Source: a virus. From it: DNA of 64,000 nucleotides. The position numbers were made by a program, and so were the translations under genes. The stretch spans positions 89,586 through 153,585 of IMG/VR virus record IMGVR_UViG_3300034198_009894, one strand, 5' to 3'. Of the stretch, positions 19,384 through 27,453 are shown piece after piece. Under the pieces are notes generated by a model. That model was not told the origin of the DNA, did no database searches, and was given only the letters and a program-made list of their open reading frames with translations. Every line of letters starts with the position of its first letter. Position 1 is the first letter of the stretch.

Positions 19384-20012
19384 AATGGTAGTCCTGGTCC
19401 ACCCATTGGCGGTACTCCTAACGGCGGTCCTCCCAAGGGAGGCAGACCGCCCATACCGCCCATACCGCCCATGGCGGTCTGCTCTTCTTGATTCTTGATA
19501 CTTTCAGTATCATAGTCCTTGGCATAAGCGTCATCCAAATCTTCCAAGTCAATTGTTTGATTGGCTATGTCTATGCTACCTTCTTGTATATCGGATATTA
19601 GATCCTTAGGAATAGTAATTCTAATTAACCAAATTTCTCTATCAATTAATTTTGGATAGTGTGTGCCAGAATCATAATCACTGGGAGTTTTTATTTGAAT
19701 TGGTACTTTTATTTTTGTTTTTCTAAACGCGATCTTACATCCAAGCGGCAGCAAACGCTTGGCTCCACGTGGGTCTGGCATCAACATTGCTGGCCACATA
19801 AATGTACACGTTACAGCGTACCTAGATACCACTGGACCATCGACTAATTCGCCCAGTTTCCAGTTTTTGAATGCGTATATATCGGCCTCATCCAAAACCC
19901 GCTCAAAATCCAACAATGTGCTCATTGTCCCATCACTGGTATATATACCCTTGATGTTACTGACTATTTCGGCCCACTGTGGGGAATCTATAAAAGTGTA
20001 CTTTTTTCCCAT
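19380..20012 (-). CDS. Hypothetical protein with Gly/Pro/Met-rich tail (210 aa)
   Basis: An alpha/beta body (residues 1-165) with a WLIRITIPKDLISDIQEGSI strand-helix segment is followed by an acidic linker and a low-complexity tail made of GGMGG and PPLGGPP units (from residue ~180). Such tails occur on T4-like neck and connector proteins and on internal proteins, but no family is recognised. The late promoter GATAAATA at 20020-20027 leaves only 7 nt before the ATG and there is no ribosome binding site, so the mRNA is predicted to be leaderless. It opens the minus-strand unit running through the holin, dnaJ and clpA. Confidence 0.65.
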   Translation of the reverse strand: MGKKYTFIDSPQWAEIVSNIKGIYTSDGTMSTLLDFERVLDEADIYAFKNWKLGELVDGPVVSRYAVTCTFMWPAMLMPDPRGAKRLLPLGCKIAFRKTKIKVPIQIKTPSDYDSGTHYPKLIDREIWLIRITIPKDLISDIQEGSIDIANQTIDLEDLDDAYAKDYDTESIKNQEEQTAMGGMGGMGGLPPLGGPPLGVPPMGGPGLPL

Positions 20013-20019
20013 AATATAC

Positions 20020-20027
20020 TATTTATC
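20020..20027 (-). promoter_or_regulatory. Late promoter, minus arm of divergent pair
   Basis: GATAAATA on the minus strand, 7 nt before the ATG at 20012. Its mirror GATAAATA on the plus strand begins 7 nt away at 20035. Confidence 0.65.
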
Positions 20028-20034
20028 ATCAGCC

Positions 20035-20042
20035 GATAAATA
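20035..20042 (+). promoter_or_regulatory. Late promoter, plus arm of divergent pair
   Basis: GATAAATAGTATTAA on the plus strand, 25 nt before the ATG at 20068. The downstream GTAT also matches the minus arm (GATAAATAGTATATT). Confidence 0.65.
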
Positions 20043-20067
20043 GTATTAATCAACTGTAGGAACAACA

Positions 20068-20388
20068 ATGACCGTTAATGAACTACTAAAAACTCTAACC
20101 GCTATTATGTATCGCGACGATACAGAAATCTCAACTGACGCCGAGAGCGAATCTTCTCAGGAGAATGCTGACAGTTCAGTTGGTGTTTTTATGCCGCCGC
20201 TTCAAGCAGAATTAGAACTATTCAAAAAATCAACAGGAGTTGATAATGTGTATGACGAGGAGCAACAAAACTCAGAAGAGCAACATTGCGACTACGAGAA
20301 TGAAGAAGACGAGCTTGATAGTATAAAAAGAATGGCCGGACTTGAGCCAAGAGTAATAGTGGCCGCTCCAACACAAACAGAAATGTAA
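20068..20388 (+). CDS. Small acidic protein (106 aa)
   Basis: First gene of the plus-strand island. TAGGAAC lies 7 nt before the ATG. The protein is strongly acidic (SESSQENADS; EEQQNSEEQH; NEEDELDS) and largely helical or disordered. Near the C-terminus it carries DSIKRMAGLEPR, a short peptide also found in at least four other proteins here. It ends 1 nt before the GTG of the fibre gene. Function is unknown; a chaperone or assembly factor for the adjacent fibre is a guess from gene order. Confidence 0.65.
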   Translation: MTVNELLKTLTAIMYRDDTEISTDAESESSQENADSSVGVFMPPLQAELELFKKSTGVDNVYDEEQQNSEEQHCDYENEEDELDSIKRMAGLEPRVIVAAPTQTEM

Positions 20389-20389
20389 C

Positions 20390-22237
20390 GTGAGCCGCAT
20401 ACAAAGAATATTCAGTAGCAGAGGACAAGCCGACGTTAATTCATATGTTGGTGATCGCGGACGACTTTTTTATGAAGAAAGTGATACTCCGGGTATTGCT
20501 CCCGTACTAAGATACAGTGATGGAACTACTCCAGGTGGATTACCTATAACTGGATCCAGTGATGGCGGAGGAGGTAGCGTCACTAGCGTCAGTGTAGACG
20601 GGGGAACAACAGGATTAACTACCAGTGGTGGGCCAATAGTATCAAGTGGTACAATAACACTAGAGGGAACACTTAATGTATCATCGGGTGGAACTGGAGC
20701 AGCAGACTCAGTAACGGCAAGAATAAATTTAGATGCCGCTAGAAGAGGAAGTAATAATGATATAACAAGTTTATCTGGACTTACAACTCCGCTTAGTGTA
20801 GCTCAGGGAGGAACGGGTGTAACTTCAATATCTGGATATCTTCGTGGAAACAATAATGACCCGTTTGACAGCGTTAATAATATACCATTTGATGATATAA
20901 CAGGAATCGTGCCTATTAGTCAAGGAGGAACTGGTCAAACAGCCTTTTCGACTGGCATTTTAGTCAGTGATGGAACAACTCTTACTACTACTAACCTAAT
21001 CTCAGGAAATGACATTGACGGTAACATAACCGGAAACTCTGCTAACGTTACCGGAATAGTTGGAATAAATCACGGTGGGACTGGAGCGATTACTCCAAGT
21101 ACCGCTAGAGCAGCGTTAGAAGCAGCAAGAAGCGGAGCAAACGGTGACATTACTAGTCTAAGCGGTCTTACTACACCATTAAGCATAGCTCAGGGCGGAA
21201 CAGGCGTTACGAATGCGTCCGATGCGCTAACAGCACTGCTGCCAAGTCAAGTAGCAAATGAAAATAAATTTTTAAAGACTGACGGAACCAACGTTAGTTG
21301 GGCATCAGTTACGACATCGCCCGCTAGAGTATTGACAGTTGGTATAGACGCGATCACCATTCAAGGATGTATTAATTTAGCGACCGATGCGACTTCAGTT
21401 ACGCCATACATAGTTCAAATACCACCGGGAAGATATACCGAAAATTTAACACTAAAAGGGTCGGTAATGATTCAAGGAATGGGTAATCAGGAAGACACGA
21501 CCAGTGTTGCTATTACTGGATATCACACTCTGTCTGGAACAGCAGCAAATGCTCTTAATAACAGAGTTTCTATTGCTAATATATTATTTGTTTCGGATGG
21601 GTCATTGAATCCTGTATTCGCTGTTAGCGGAACAACTGCGACTCAATTTAACATTCAGGGTTGTTATATTCAAAATACCACTGCTAATACAGCCGCGGTG
21701 ACATTTCAGATCGGTGTAAACGCTTCACTATATCTAGATAACAGTACCGTTCAAATGGCTACCAACGGAGGAACTCAATTTAATATGGGCGGCGGATCCA
21801 TTTATCTTAGAAACGTTCGCTCTGGAGGCGGTACTAAAATTATAAACATGTCTGCCGCAGCATATGCCGAAATCACATATAGCAGACTAAGCTGTACGGG
21901 AACATCAGAAGCAATTTCAATATATGGAAACGGAGCGCTGGGCGCTTTCCCACTCAGTGGTCTAGTGAGCGCTGGATGGACCTCATTTCAAAACACAGCA
22001 ACAAATGGAAATGGAGTAAATCTAATCGCCAGCGGGGCCAGTATGTTGGCATACTCCTGTTCTTTTGATGTATTGAGTGGGGTCAGTAACTACGTAATAA
22101 CGGGAGTCTCTGGAACTAGCTTTGTTCAATTGAACAATAACTACGCTAACATACCGGGAATTTTATCAAGAAACGTGAAAATTAAAAATACAGTGACTCT
22201 ACTGACTTACAGTAGCGCATTGACCAGTACTGCGTAA
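20390..22237 (+). CDS. Beta-helix tail-fibre / tailspike-like protein (615 aa)
   Basis: GTG start directly after the 106-residue gene. The N-terminus (SRGQADVNSYVGDRGRLFYE) is a phage fibre head domain variant. Residues ~80-310 carry GGTGA/GGTGV tail repeats (LSVAQGGTGVTSISGYLRG). From residue ~315 a right-handed beta-helix begins: ITIQGCINLATDA, VQIPPGRYTENLTLKGSVMI, then many short turns rich in Asn, Ser and Thr, as in pectate-lyase-fold phage spikes. No clear catalytic Asp/Glu pair can be assigned by eye, so it could be a binding fibre or a polysaccharide-degrading spike. It is the only large fibre gene on the plus strand. Confidence 0.8.
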   Translation: MSRIQRIFSSRGQADVNSYVGDRGRLFYEESDTPGIAPVLRYSDGTTPGGLPITGSSDGGGGSVTSVSVDGGTTGLTTSGGPIVSSGTITLEGTLNVSSGGTGAADSVTARINLDAARRGSNNDITSLSGLTTPLSVAQGGTGVTSISGYLRGNNNDPFDSVNNIPFDDITGIVPISQGGTGQTAFSTGILVSDGTTLTTTNLISGNDIDGNITGNSANVTGIVGINHGGTGAITPSTARAALEAARSGANGDITSLSGLTTPLSIAQGGTGVTNASDALTALLPSQVANENKFLKTDGTNVSWASVTTSPARVLTVGIDAITIQGCINLATDATSVTPYIVQIPPGRYTENLTLKGSVMIQGMGNQEDTTSVAITGYHTLSGTAANALNNRVSIANILFVSDGSLNPVFAVSGTTATQFNIQGCYIQNTTANTAAVTFQIGVNASLYLDNSTVQMATNGGTQFNMGGGSIYLRNVRSGGGTKIINMSAAAYAEITYSRLSCTGTSEAISIYGNGALGAFPLSGLVSAGWTSFQNTATNGNGVNLIASGASMLAYSCSFDVLSGVSNYVITGVSGTSFVQLNNNYANIPGILSRNVKIKNTVTLLTYSSALTSTA

Positions 22238-22252
22238 TTACGCACAGAATAA

Positions 22253-22260
22253 TATTTATC
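22253..22260 (-). promoter_or_regulatory. Late-type octamer oriented against plus genes
   Basis: GATAAATA on the minus strand between two plus-strand genes. If active it would produce transcript antisense to the beta-helix fibre gene. Confidence 0.35.
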
Positions 22261-22363
22261 AACTCAACGCGTGAAATAAGTGCTTAAGTGTTGATTAAGG
22301 TATCTTCTTAAATAGTTGTGTTGCTGTAAGAAAGCAACAAACTTAACCACTAGGAGATATAAC

Positions 22364-23149
22364 TTGGGTAGAAGACGTAACAACGCACTGCGTAAAGAAC
22401 AGGATCATCAATTCAATATGATTACTAACAAGCAAGCAAAGATTTTTTATCAAAAGCACGATAGTAGAGTGGAATCAAATACTATTCCGTTTAATCCAGC
22501 TAAGATAAAAAAACAGATTGAATTAGTACCAAAAACAATCAATCAGGAAAATTATATACTAGCACTCACTAATTCAAACGTTGACGTAGTGGTAGTCAGC
22601 GGGCCAGCAGGGACTGGAAAAACTTACTTAGCTATGTTGGCCGCAATTAAGGCTATGAAAAACAAAGAGTGCGAAAGAATAGTATTATGTAGACCGTCTG
22701 TTTCTATAGAAGATGAGAAACACGGCTTCTTGCCCGGAGACTTAAATTCAAAATTAGAGCCCTGGGTAAAACCTATGATTGACGTATTACGAGAATTCTA
22801 TTCAATGAAAGAAGTAGAAGGTATGTTAGCAGAGCAAGTAATTGAATTTGCTCCTCTAGGAATGATGCGAGGCAGAACTTTTAAAAATACGTGGATATTC
22901 GCCGATGAGATGCAGAACGGCACTCCCACGCAATTCAAAATGCTACTAACTCGCATAGGTCAAGGAAGTAAAATTATTATAGGCGGGGACGTGGAGCAGA
23001 CAGACAGAAAACAGCCCGACAACGGACTGTTAGACTTCAAGCAAAAAATTAAAAAACATCCAGTAGATGGAATTGAAGTTTGTGAATTTGATAGAAGAGA
23101 CATTCAACGTCATCGTATAATTGATGACGTATTAAATCTTTACAAATAA
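22364..23149 (+). CDS. phoH: PhoH-like P-loop ATPase, TTG start
   Basis: Residues ~55-261 form a PhoH family ATPase: NYILALTNSNVDVVVVSG leads into Walker A GPAGTGKT (~80-87), with LCRPSV, a Walker B of the FADEMQN type, a GGDVEQTD motif and a final FDRRDIQRHRIIDDV block typical of the family. The start is taken at TTG 22364 because TAGGAG lies 8 nt before it and the first residues (GRRRNNALRKEQ) are basic. Longer frames lack a ribosome binding site. PhoH genes are frequent in aquatic T4-like phages. Their role is unsettled: phosphate stress or RNA metabolism. A terminator follows at 23167-23192. Confidence 0.88.
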   Translation: MGRRRNNALRKEQDHQFNMITNKQAKIFYQKHDSRVESNTIPFNPAKIKKQIELVPKTINQENYILALTNSNVDVVVVSGPAGTGKTYLAMLAAIKAMKNKECERIVLCRPSVSIEDEKHGFLPGDLNSKLEPWVKPMIDVLREFYSMKEVEGMLAEQVIEFAPLGMMRGRTFKNTWIFADEMQNGTPTQFKMLLTRIGQGSKIIIGGDVEQTDRKQPDNGLLDFKQKIKKHPVDGIEVCEFDRRDIQRHRIIDDVLNLYK

Positions 23150-23166
23150 CTCACATTTTATGTTTA

Positions 23167-23192
23167 AAAAAGCCCGACTAGTCGGGCTTTTT
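23167..23192. terminator. Bidirectional intrinsic terminator between convergent genes
   Basis: Perfect palindrome around AGCCCGACTAGTCGGGCT, flanked by A-run and T-run. It ends phoH on the plus strand. On the minus strand it overlaps the stop codon of the 89-residue gene downstream of gp44. Confidence 0.9.
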
Positions 23193-23447
23193 ACTAGATT
23201 CTTGATTTATTAGTATCAGTTGCTCTATTAGAGCTGGGTATATTTGTGAGTAGTACTCGTTCATTTTTTCAAATGATGTTGGCAATACCGACCCCTCTAC
23301 CACGCACTTTACTACCTTTTTTTCTTTATAATCTAGTATGATGTTACACATTGATTGATCGCTAGCTTTTAGTCTTTTGCTAAATCCAACTTGTTCATCA
23401 ATTTGATTATTTGGCTTTTTGTAAAAACTTACAAGTAAATAACGAAT
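23178..23447 (-). CDS. Small protein with probable ATT start (89 aa)
   Basis: A 90-codon frame lies directly downstream of the clamp-loader gene. It begins at ATT (23445-23447), with AAAGGAG 6 nt upstream overlapping the stop of that gene. No ATG, GTG or TTG lies at the proper distance. The product reads RYLLVSFYKKPNNQIDEQVG onward and ends ESSKKPD. A beta-hairpin then helix layout is likely (CNIILDYKEKKVVKCVVEG; NEYYSQIYPALIEQL). T4 has gp62 and RegA at this point of the operon, but this protein resembles neither clearly. An in-frame ATG at codon 33 would lose the first third. Function is unknown. Confidence 0.6.
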   Translation of the reverse strand: MRYLLVSFYKKPNNQIDEQVGFSKRLKASDQSMCNIILDYKEKKVVKCVVEGSVLPTSFEKMNEYYSQIYPALIEQLILINQESSKKPD

Positions 23448-23458
23448 GATATTCTCCT

Positions 23459-24391
23459 TTATAAGGTGGTCAATTCAATTACGGTGGCCGCAAGTGAAAT
23501 CTCGGGAATTCCCACTAAGCTTAAATTTGCCAGTCCGTTACGAATAACAATAATAGCAGCGTCTTTCTTTTCTTGCGTGTCTCCCCACAAATACAAATTC
23601 TGATAAAGAAATTTGTATAAATCTTCTACTCGTGTAGGATTAAAACTCAAAAACTGTAAGAGTAACTGTCTTCCGTCTAAGACTTTTCCTGCTTTAAACA
23701 GTTCAGTTATCTCTACAAGCATAGCATCTTGCTCACTAGCTCCGTTTTGTACTGCTAATAGCGCTCCAGTGCTGCTATTTACTTGAAGTAGATTCAAGCA
23801 TTTGCGTAAATCTGGGTAAGTACTGGCAACATAATTATCAAGAGTATCTAAATCAAACTCAACGTTTTCATTAACTAGTACAGTGGCCGCTCTAGCAGTA
23901 AACTCAGTTCTGTCGGCCTTTGTAATCGTAAATACAGGACAACGAGACTTTAGCGCTGGAATAATTCTATGCTCGTAGTTACAAGTCAGTATGAATCTAA
24001 CACTGCTACTATAAACTTCAATGTCTCCACGTAGCATTGCTTGTCCATTTGGCGTTAGATAATCAGCTTCGTCTAGTAGAACTACTTTGAATTTTCCAAA
24101 TGGCAGTGTTTGTACGAAGCCTAACACTTTGTCGCGTATAACCTCTACTCCGTTCTCACGACTAGCATTTATTTCTAATACATCATAGTCGTTGATGTCC
24201 AGTTCTTTGATAAGAACTTTAGCTAAAGTGGTTTTTCCAGTTCCGGCGTCACCACTTAAAGTCATATTTGGTATACTACCCTGTTGGATCCAATTTTTTA
24301 CTTGTTCTCGTAGTCTTTCGTCTACAAAAACGTAATCGTCAATCTTTTGTGGACGATATTTTTCCACCCATAGCTTATCTTTGAAATTCAT
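23459..24391 (-). CDS. 44: Sliding-clamp loader large subunit (gp44-like)
   Basis: An AAA+ ATPase of 310 residues matching the clamp loader ATPase of T4-like phages. The N-terminus is LWVEKYRPQKIDDYVF, Walker A GDAGTGKT (47-54), Walker B VVLLDEAD (~103-110), the sensor-1 region RFILTCNYEHRIIPAL, and the arginine-finger SRC motif (LKSRCPVF). The C-terminal helical collar follows. It loads the gp45-type clamp at primer ends, together with a small subunit probably encoded at 41183-41776. It overlaps the stop of the 100-residue gene by 1 nt, within a compact operon with the GroES-like gene. Confidence 0.92.
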   Translation of the reverse strand: MNFKDKLWVEKYRPQKIDDYVFVDERLREQVKNWIQQGSIPNMTLSGDAGTGKTTLAKVLIKELDINDYDVLEINASRENGVEVIRDKVLGFVQTLPFGKFKVVLLDEADYLTPNGQAMLRGDIEVYSSSVRFILTCNYEHRIIPALKSRCPVFTITKADRTEFTARAATVLVNENVEFDLDTLDNYVASTYPDLRKCLNLLQVNSSTGALLAVQNGASEQDAMLVEITELFKAGKVLDGRQLLLQFLSFNPTRVEDLYKFLYQNLYLWGDTQEKKDAAIIVIRNGLANLSLVGIPEISLAATVIELTTL

Positions 24392-24693
24392 TAATTCCTC
24401 AACATTTCAACTGTAATAATTTGTGCGATTGATTCACCTAAGTCTTGATCTTGCGTGACTATATGAAGATTACGATCATGTTCATCACGTTTACGATCAT
24501 ACGTGGAGAACTCCAAAATGTATCCTCCATTAGCACGATGAATCTGTAAGTTCATAGGATGATCTCCTAGTGATCGTTCTATCGGCTTACTTGATGATAA
24601 CATAGCTCTCGTTCGTGGCTGATCTGGAGGGCATGCTTCTTCATCCCACGATTGTCTAACTTTTTTGCTAAACCATCTATCAAACCACTTCAT
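24391..24693 (-). CDS. Conserved-looking hypothetical protein (100 aa)
   Basis: A small protein with a basic-aromatic start (MKWFDRWFSKKVRQSWDEEA) and a C-terminal two-strand and helix segment (GGYILEFSTYDRKRDEHDRN; LGESIAQIITVEMLRN). Genes of this appearance sit beside clamp loader genes in other aquatic T4-like phages, as far as I can recall. It overlaps the genes on both sides by 1 nt, so translation is coupled. No function is assigned. Confidence 0.7.
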   Translation of the reverse strand: MKWFDRWFSKKVRQSWDEEACPPDQPRTRAMLSSSKPIERSLGDHPMNLQIHRANGGYILEFSTYDRKRDEHDRNLHIVTQDQDLGESIAQIITVEMLRN

Positions 24694-25052
24694 TATATCA
24701 CCTTATTACTTAGAGTATCGTCTGTTACGGGCTCATCGCTTACCATCAAAATGTCTTTTACATCCACTCTGCGTATAGTATGAACACCATCATCGTCTTG
24801 AATTTTGATTCCACGAGTCCAACGACCGTGATCAATCAATATCCACTGACCGATCTTTACATCTTGTTGAGTTGGGCCAATAGCATATACTTGTCCCCAG
24901 CGAGGTCTAATGCCGCTGTTCTTGGCATCGTCGCTTACCAACACTATTCCAGTGCTAGTTACTCGCTCGTCAAAGTTCATATCTTTTACTATTACGTTAT
25001 TTCCCAACGGAATTAATCCGCTGATTTTATTAGGTTCGTAGCTGTATTTCAT
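24693..25052 (-). CDS. GroES-like co-chaperonin (gp31-type role)
   Basis: A Cpn10-like beta barrel: LIPLGNNVIVKDMNFDERVT, then STGIVLVSDDAKNSG in the mobile-loop position, RWGQVYAIGPTQQDVKIGQW and ILIDHGRWTRGIKI, in the same order as GroES strands. Phages use such proteins (T4 gp31, RB49 CocO) to cap host GroEL while the capsid protein folds. Length 119 is close to gp31 (111). The mobile loop is shorter than in GroES. It lies between replication genes rather than head genes. It is the third chaperone-class gene in the window, after dnaJ and clpA. Confidence 0.75.
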   Translation of the reverse strand: MKYSYEPNKISGLIPLGNNVIVKDMNFDERVTSTGIVLVSDDAKNSGIRPRWGQVYAIGPTQQDVKIGQWILIDHGRWTRGIKIQDDDGVHTIRRVDVKDILMVSDEPVTDDTLSNKVI

Positions 25053-25053
25053 T

Positions 25054-25455
25054 TTACTTTTCCGGGTTGGGTTCGTTAAAAGCGTCTGCTTCCTTTAGCT
25101 CAGCCTCAGTATGCTGCGGCTCCGCTTGTTTTGGCTTACGAGAGCGTACTGTTTTAGATGGCTGACTAATAGTCAGTGACTCTGATACAGAAGCTTGTAC
25201 TGGCGCTGAAGCTATTTCACTTCCTGGGGCTGGGGCGGTATTAGTACCAGCGACCGCACCTTTGTTTACAGTTGTACTATTGTAGTATGTGCTTACTCGT
25301 TTAGTAGCATCATTGATGACATTACCGTCGCTATCAATAGTATCTCCGCGAGCGTTTACATTCATATTACCTACTGCTCTAACTTTTTCATTTTTAAGTG
25401 CTAGAGCAGCCATATCAATGCTCTTGCCTAATGCTGATGTATATTTTCTACTCAT
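25054..25455 (-). CDS. Hypothetical protein with disordered tail (133 aa)
   Basis: The N-terminal ~60 residues look structured (SRKYTSALGKSIDMAALALK; NMNVNARGDTIDSDGNVIND). The remainder is Ala/Pro/Ser/Thr/Lys-rich and probably disordered, ending in acidic residues. The gene follows the 171-residue polymerase-like gene by 3 nt and precedes the GroES-like gene by 1 nt. No enzyme signature is seen and the function is unknown. Confidence 0.7.
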   Translation of the reverse strand: MSRKYTSALGKSIDMAALALKNEKVRAVGNMNVNARGDTIDSDGNVINDATKRVSTYYNSTTVNKGAVAGTNTAPAPGSEIASAPVQASVSESLTISQPSKTVRSRKPKQAEPQHTEAELKEADAFNEPNPEK

Positions 25456-25458
25456 ATT

Positions 25459-25974
25459 TCATTCTCCTTTTAAGAATTCGTTGATGTCTAGTGAATAATA
25501 AATTGAATTTATTTTGTGTACTCCAATCAAATACAATACATAACTTGCTACACTGCTACCGCGGCCCACTCCCCAGACGATATTATTTGTTCTCATAGTA
25601 TCTACTAAGTATTTTAGATACTGTAGTAGTGAGAAAGCATTGCGATCCAAATACATTAGTAGTTCTTCGCCAACTCGCTGACGCTCAGCATCAGTTTCAC
25701 ACTGTAGTAACACCCATTCGGCTATATCTAAATTTTTATATTCGTCTGGCATTTTCCAGTTAGACTGACATTGTTGATCATAATGATCTGTACTTAGTGA
25801 ATTAGATTCCCACTGAGTTAGTGATATCATATCAGTTAAGTCCAACTCGTTGTAGAGTTGGACCACGTTGAAATCAACCACACACTGTTTTGGACGCCAT
25901 TCAGGGTCAATCATTAACTGATTTACCACATCATCTTCGCTTAGTATTACTTGACCGTGAACATCTACTCTCAT
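25459..25974 (-). CDS. DnaE-like N-half: C-family polymerase palm segment
   Basis: The C-terminal ~55 residues read LQYLKYLVDTMRTNNIVWGV-GRGSSVASYVLYLIGV, ending in DINEFLKGE. This matches the bacterial Pol III alpha stretch that ends at the FLNPER motif just before the catalytic PDIDIDF motif (family knowledge). The protein stops exactly there. The next motifs are supplied by the separate gene at 39908-40504. The first ~115 residues are not recognisable. The start is taken at ATG 25974 (MRVDVHGQVI), 7 nt after a TATCAT -10 element, so the mRNA is predicted leaderless. The upstream alternative at 26010 lies within the promoter. Activity is unproven; a non-catalytic role is possible. Confidence 0.72.
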   Translation of the reverse strand: MRVDVHGQVILSEDDVVNQLMIDPEWRPKQCVVDFNVVQLYNELDLTDMISLTQWESNSLSTDHYDQQCQSNWKMPDEYKNLDIAEWVLLQCETDAERQRVGEELLMYLDRNAFSLLQYLKYLVDTMRTNNIVWGVGRGSSVASYVLYLIGVHKINSIYYSLDINEFLKGE

Positions 25975-25981
25975 AGAGAGT

Positions 25982-26010
25982 ATGATACTAGTATCTACAG
26001 AACATATCAA
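25982..26010 (-). promoter_or_regulatory. Sigma70-type promoter, leaderless start
   Basis: TTGATA (26005-26010), 17 nt, TATCAT (25982-25987), then 7 nt to the ATG at 25974. There is no Shine-Dalgarno between the -10 and the ATG. Confidence 0.5.
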
Positions 26011-26019
26011 GATATTTGG

Positions 26020-26253
26020 TTATTTTATGTCTATTTTTTCGCCCAGTTGTTTAGATTTTTTATCTAGCATTTCCACTTGTCTTCTTCCATATTCTGCTTT
26101 GTAACTATTGAGTACCATAATCAACTGATTCATCATCGGCTGATTATGCGTTCTACTAGCAAATAAAATTTTGCTTGATAAATTGCTAATAGTCTCTTGT
26201 AGCTCTTCAAGTGATTTTTCAGATAAATCACCTACTAATGGATGTGTAATCAT
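26020..26253 (-). CDS. Small coiled-coil protein (77 aa)
   Basis: Almost entirely helical with heptad-like spacing (LSEKSLEELQETISNLSSKI; RRQVEMLDKKSKQLGEKIDI) and no cysteines. The lone start is ATG 26253, 3 nt past the stop of the fibre-like gene. It resembles small proteins found near structural genes in aquatic T4-like phages, but I cannot name a family. Function is unknown. Confidence 0.65.
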   Translation of the reverse strand: MITHPLVGDLSEKSLEELQETISNLSSKILFASRTHNQPMMNQLIMVLNSYKAEYGRRQVEMLDKKSKQLGEKIDIK

Positions 26254-26256
26254 AAT

Positions 26257-27429
26257 TTAAGAAGTGGGTGGGACATTGCCTATAATAATGTCGTTTGATC
26301 TTGCCACGCCAGTTCCAAACATATTCATTGACGCTTCCGATGTGTACAATCTTGTATAGAATCTTTCTCCTGTTTCTGGAGTCAAGCTGTCGGTGGCCAA
26401 AGTAATACTAAACGAAGCAGTATTATTATTGACTATAACACTTCCCCATGGAGGACTTGGAGACTGAGCATCTTGAGGGGATGCGCCATTTACGCCGAAT
26501 GTAGTCCACCATAGTACAGTTCCATTACTAACATTAGTGGTAGTAATACTAAATGTAATGGTTTGTCCTTCATCTACTTGAGTCCCGTCAGCAGGAGCAG
26601 TAAATTGATATGTCGGATTTAATGGAACTGGCGGAGGAGTAGGAGCTGGAGGTGCTGGAGTTGTAGTGAACGATGCCAACTGTACTTTTTTCCAGATCGC
26701 TGTAGTCCCATCATAGTTACCCACGCACATATAAAGATAGTTTCCGTCAATTGCCATAGTTCCTATCTTATCTCCAAATCTACCCACACTTGATGTTGGA
26801 GCTAAAGCAGACACTTGAAATGTTTTGCGTGGGCGATTTACTGGAACTATGGTTAGCGTTTCACCGCAATTTTTAGTGTAGATTATATAGTGTAGTTCAG
26901 TAACAGTATCGGGAACAGTGACGCTAAAACCACCAGCAGTCTCGGTGTAATTTTCAATACTTAGTTTACTATCATCAAACTGAGCCGGAAAATTAATGAC
27001 GCTTGAATTATTGGCAATCGGAACAGTTAATATCAAATGAGTGCTACATAATGGATATTCACCCGATATTGAACTCCACTTCATAAAGTTCAACGTTACA
27101 TTTCCAGTAACAGTTCCGTAATGTACGTCTGCCTTTGATACGTCTACAGTTACTGTGCCACTCAGATTTGAACCTAAATTTTTTGCGGTTCTACTAAATC
27201 CTTGTGTTTGAGCATTACTTATCAATCCGTGATTCATATCATTATCAAGCACAGTGCCGGACAATGAACTCTTTAGTATTGCCTTTGATTGTAGATCGCT
27301 CAATTCACTTGCGGTGATATCCAAATTGGTTTTTATTCCACTGAAATTATCTCTAAATCCCTGAGTGTTATTGTTAACACCGGGGACAGGATAATTTATA
27401 TCAATAGACCCTGTATTTATTGTACTCAT
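26257..27429 (-). CDS. Virion protein with C-terminal Calx-beta-like domain (390 aa)
   Basis: The N-terminus (NTGSIDINYPVPGVNNNTQG, then FRDNFSGIKTNLD) is a signature seen on many structural proteins of aquatic T4-like phages. A beta-rich central region (residues ~90-245) ends with GDKIGTMAIDGNYLYMCVGN, a short domain common on fibre proteins. A Pro-rich hinge (PAPPAPTPPPVPL) leads to a C-terminal domain (~275-390) with EGQTITFSITTTNV, resembling Calx-beta or Ig-like virion surface domains. A displayed virion or baseplate decoration is inferred. Confidence 0.72.
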   Translation of the reverse strand: MSTINTGSIDINYPVPGVNNNTQGFRDNFSGIKTNLDITASELSDLQSKAILKSSLSGTVLDNDMNHGLISNAQTQGFSRTAKNLGSNLSGTVTVDVSKADVHYGTVTGNVTLNFMKWSSISGEYPLCSTHLILTVPIANNSSVINFPAQFDDSKLSIENYTETAGGFSVTVPDTVTELHYIIYTKNCGETLTIVPVNRPRKTFQVSALAPTSSVGRFGDKIGTMAIDGNYLYMCVGNYDGTTAIWKKVQLASFTTTPAPPAPTPPPVPLNPTYQFTAPADGTQVDEGQTITFSITTTNVSNGTVLWWTTFGVNGASPQDAQSPSPPWGSVIVNNNTASFSITLATDSLTPETGERFYTRLYTSEASMNMFGTGVARSNDIIIGNVPPTS

Positions 27430-27453
27430 AATTATTTCCCGTAACTATTTACT

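Noticed and set aside
22316-22363. Longer PhoH start beginning with a triple-Cys peptide
   Set aside because: No ribosome binding site, and the Cys-run is unlike the family. AGGAG lies before the TTG at 22364.
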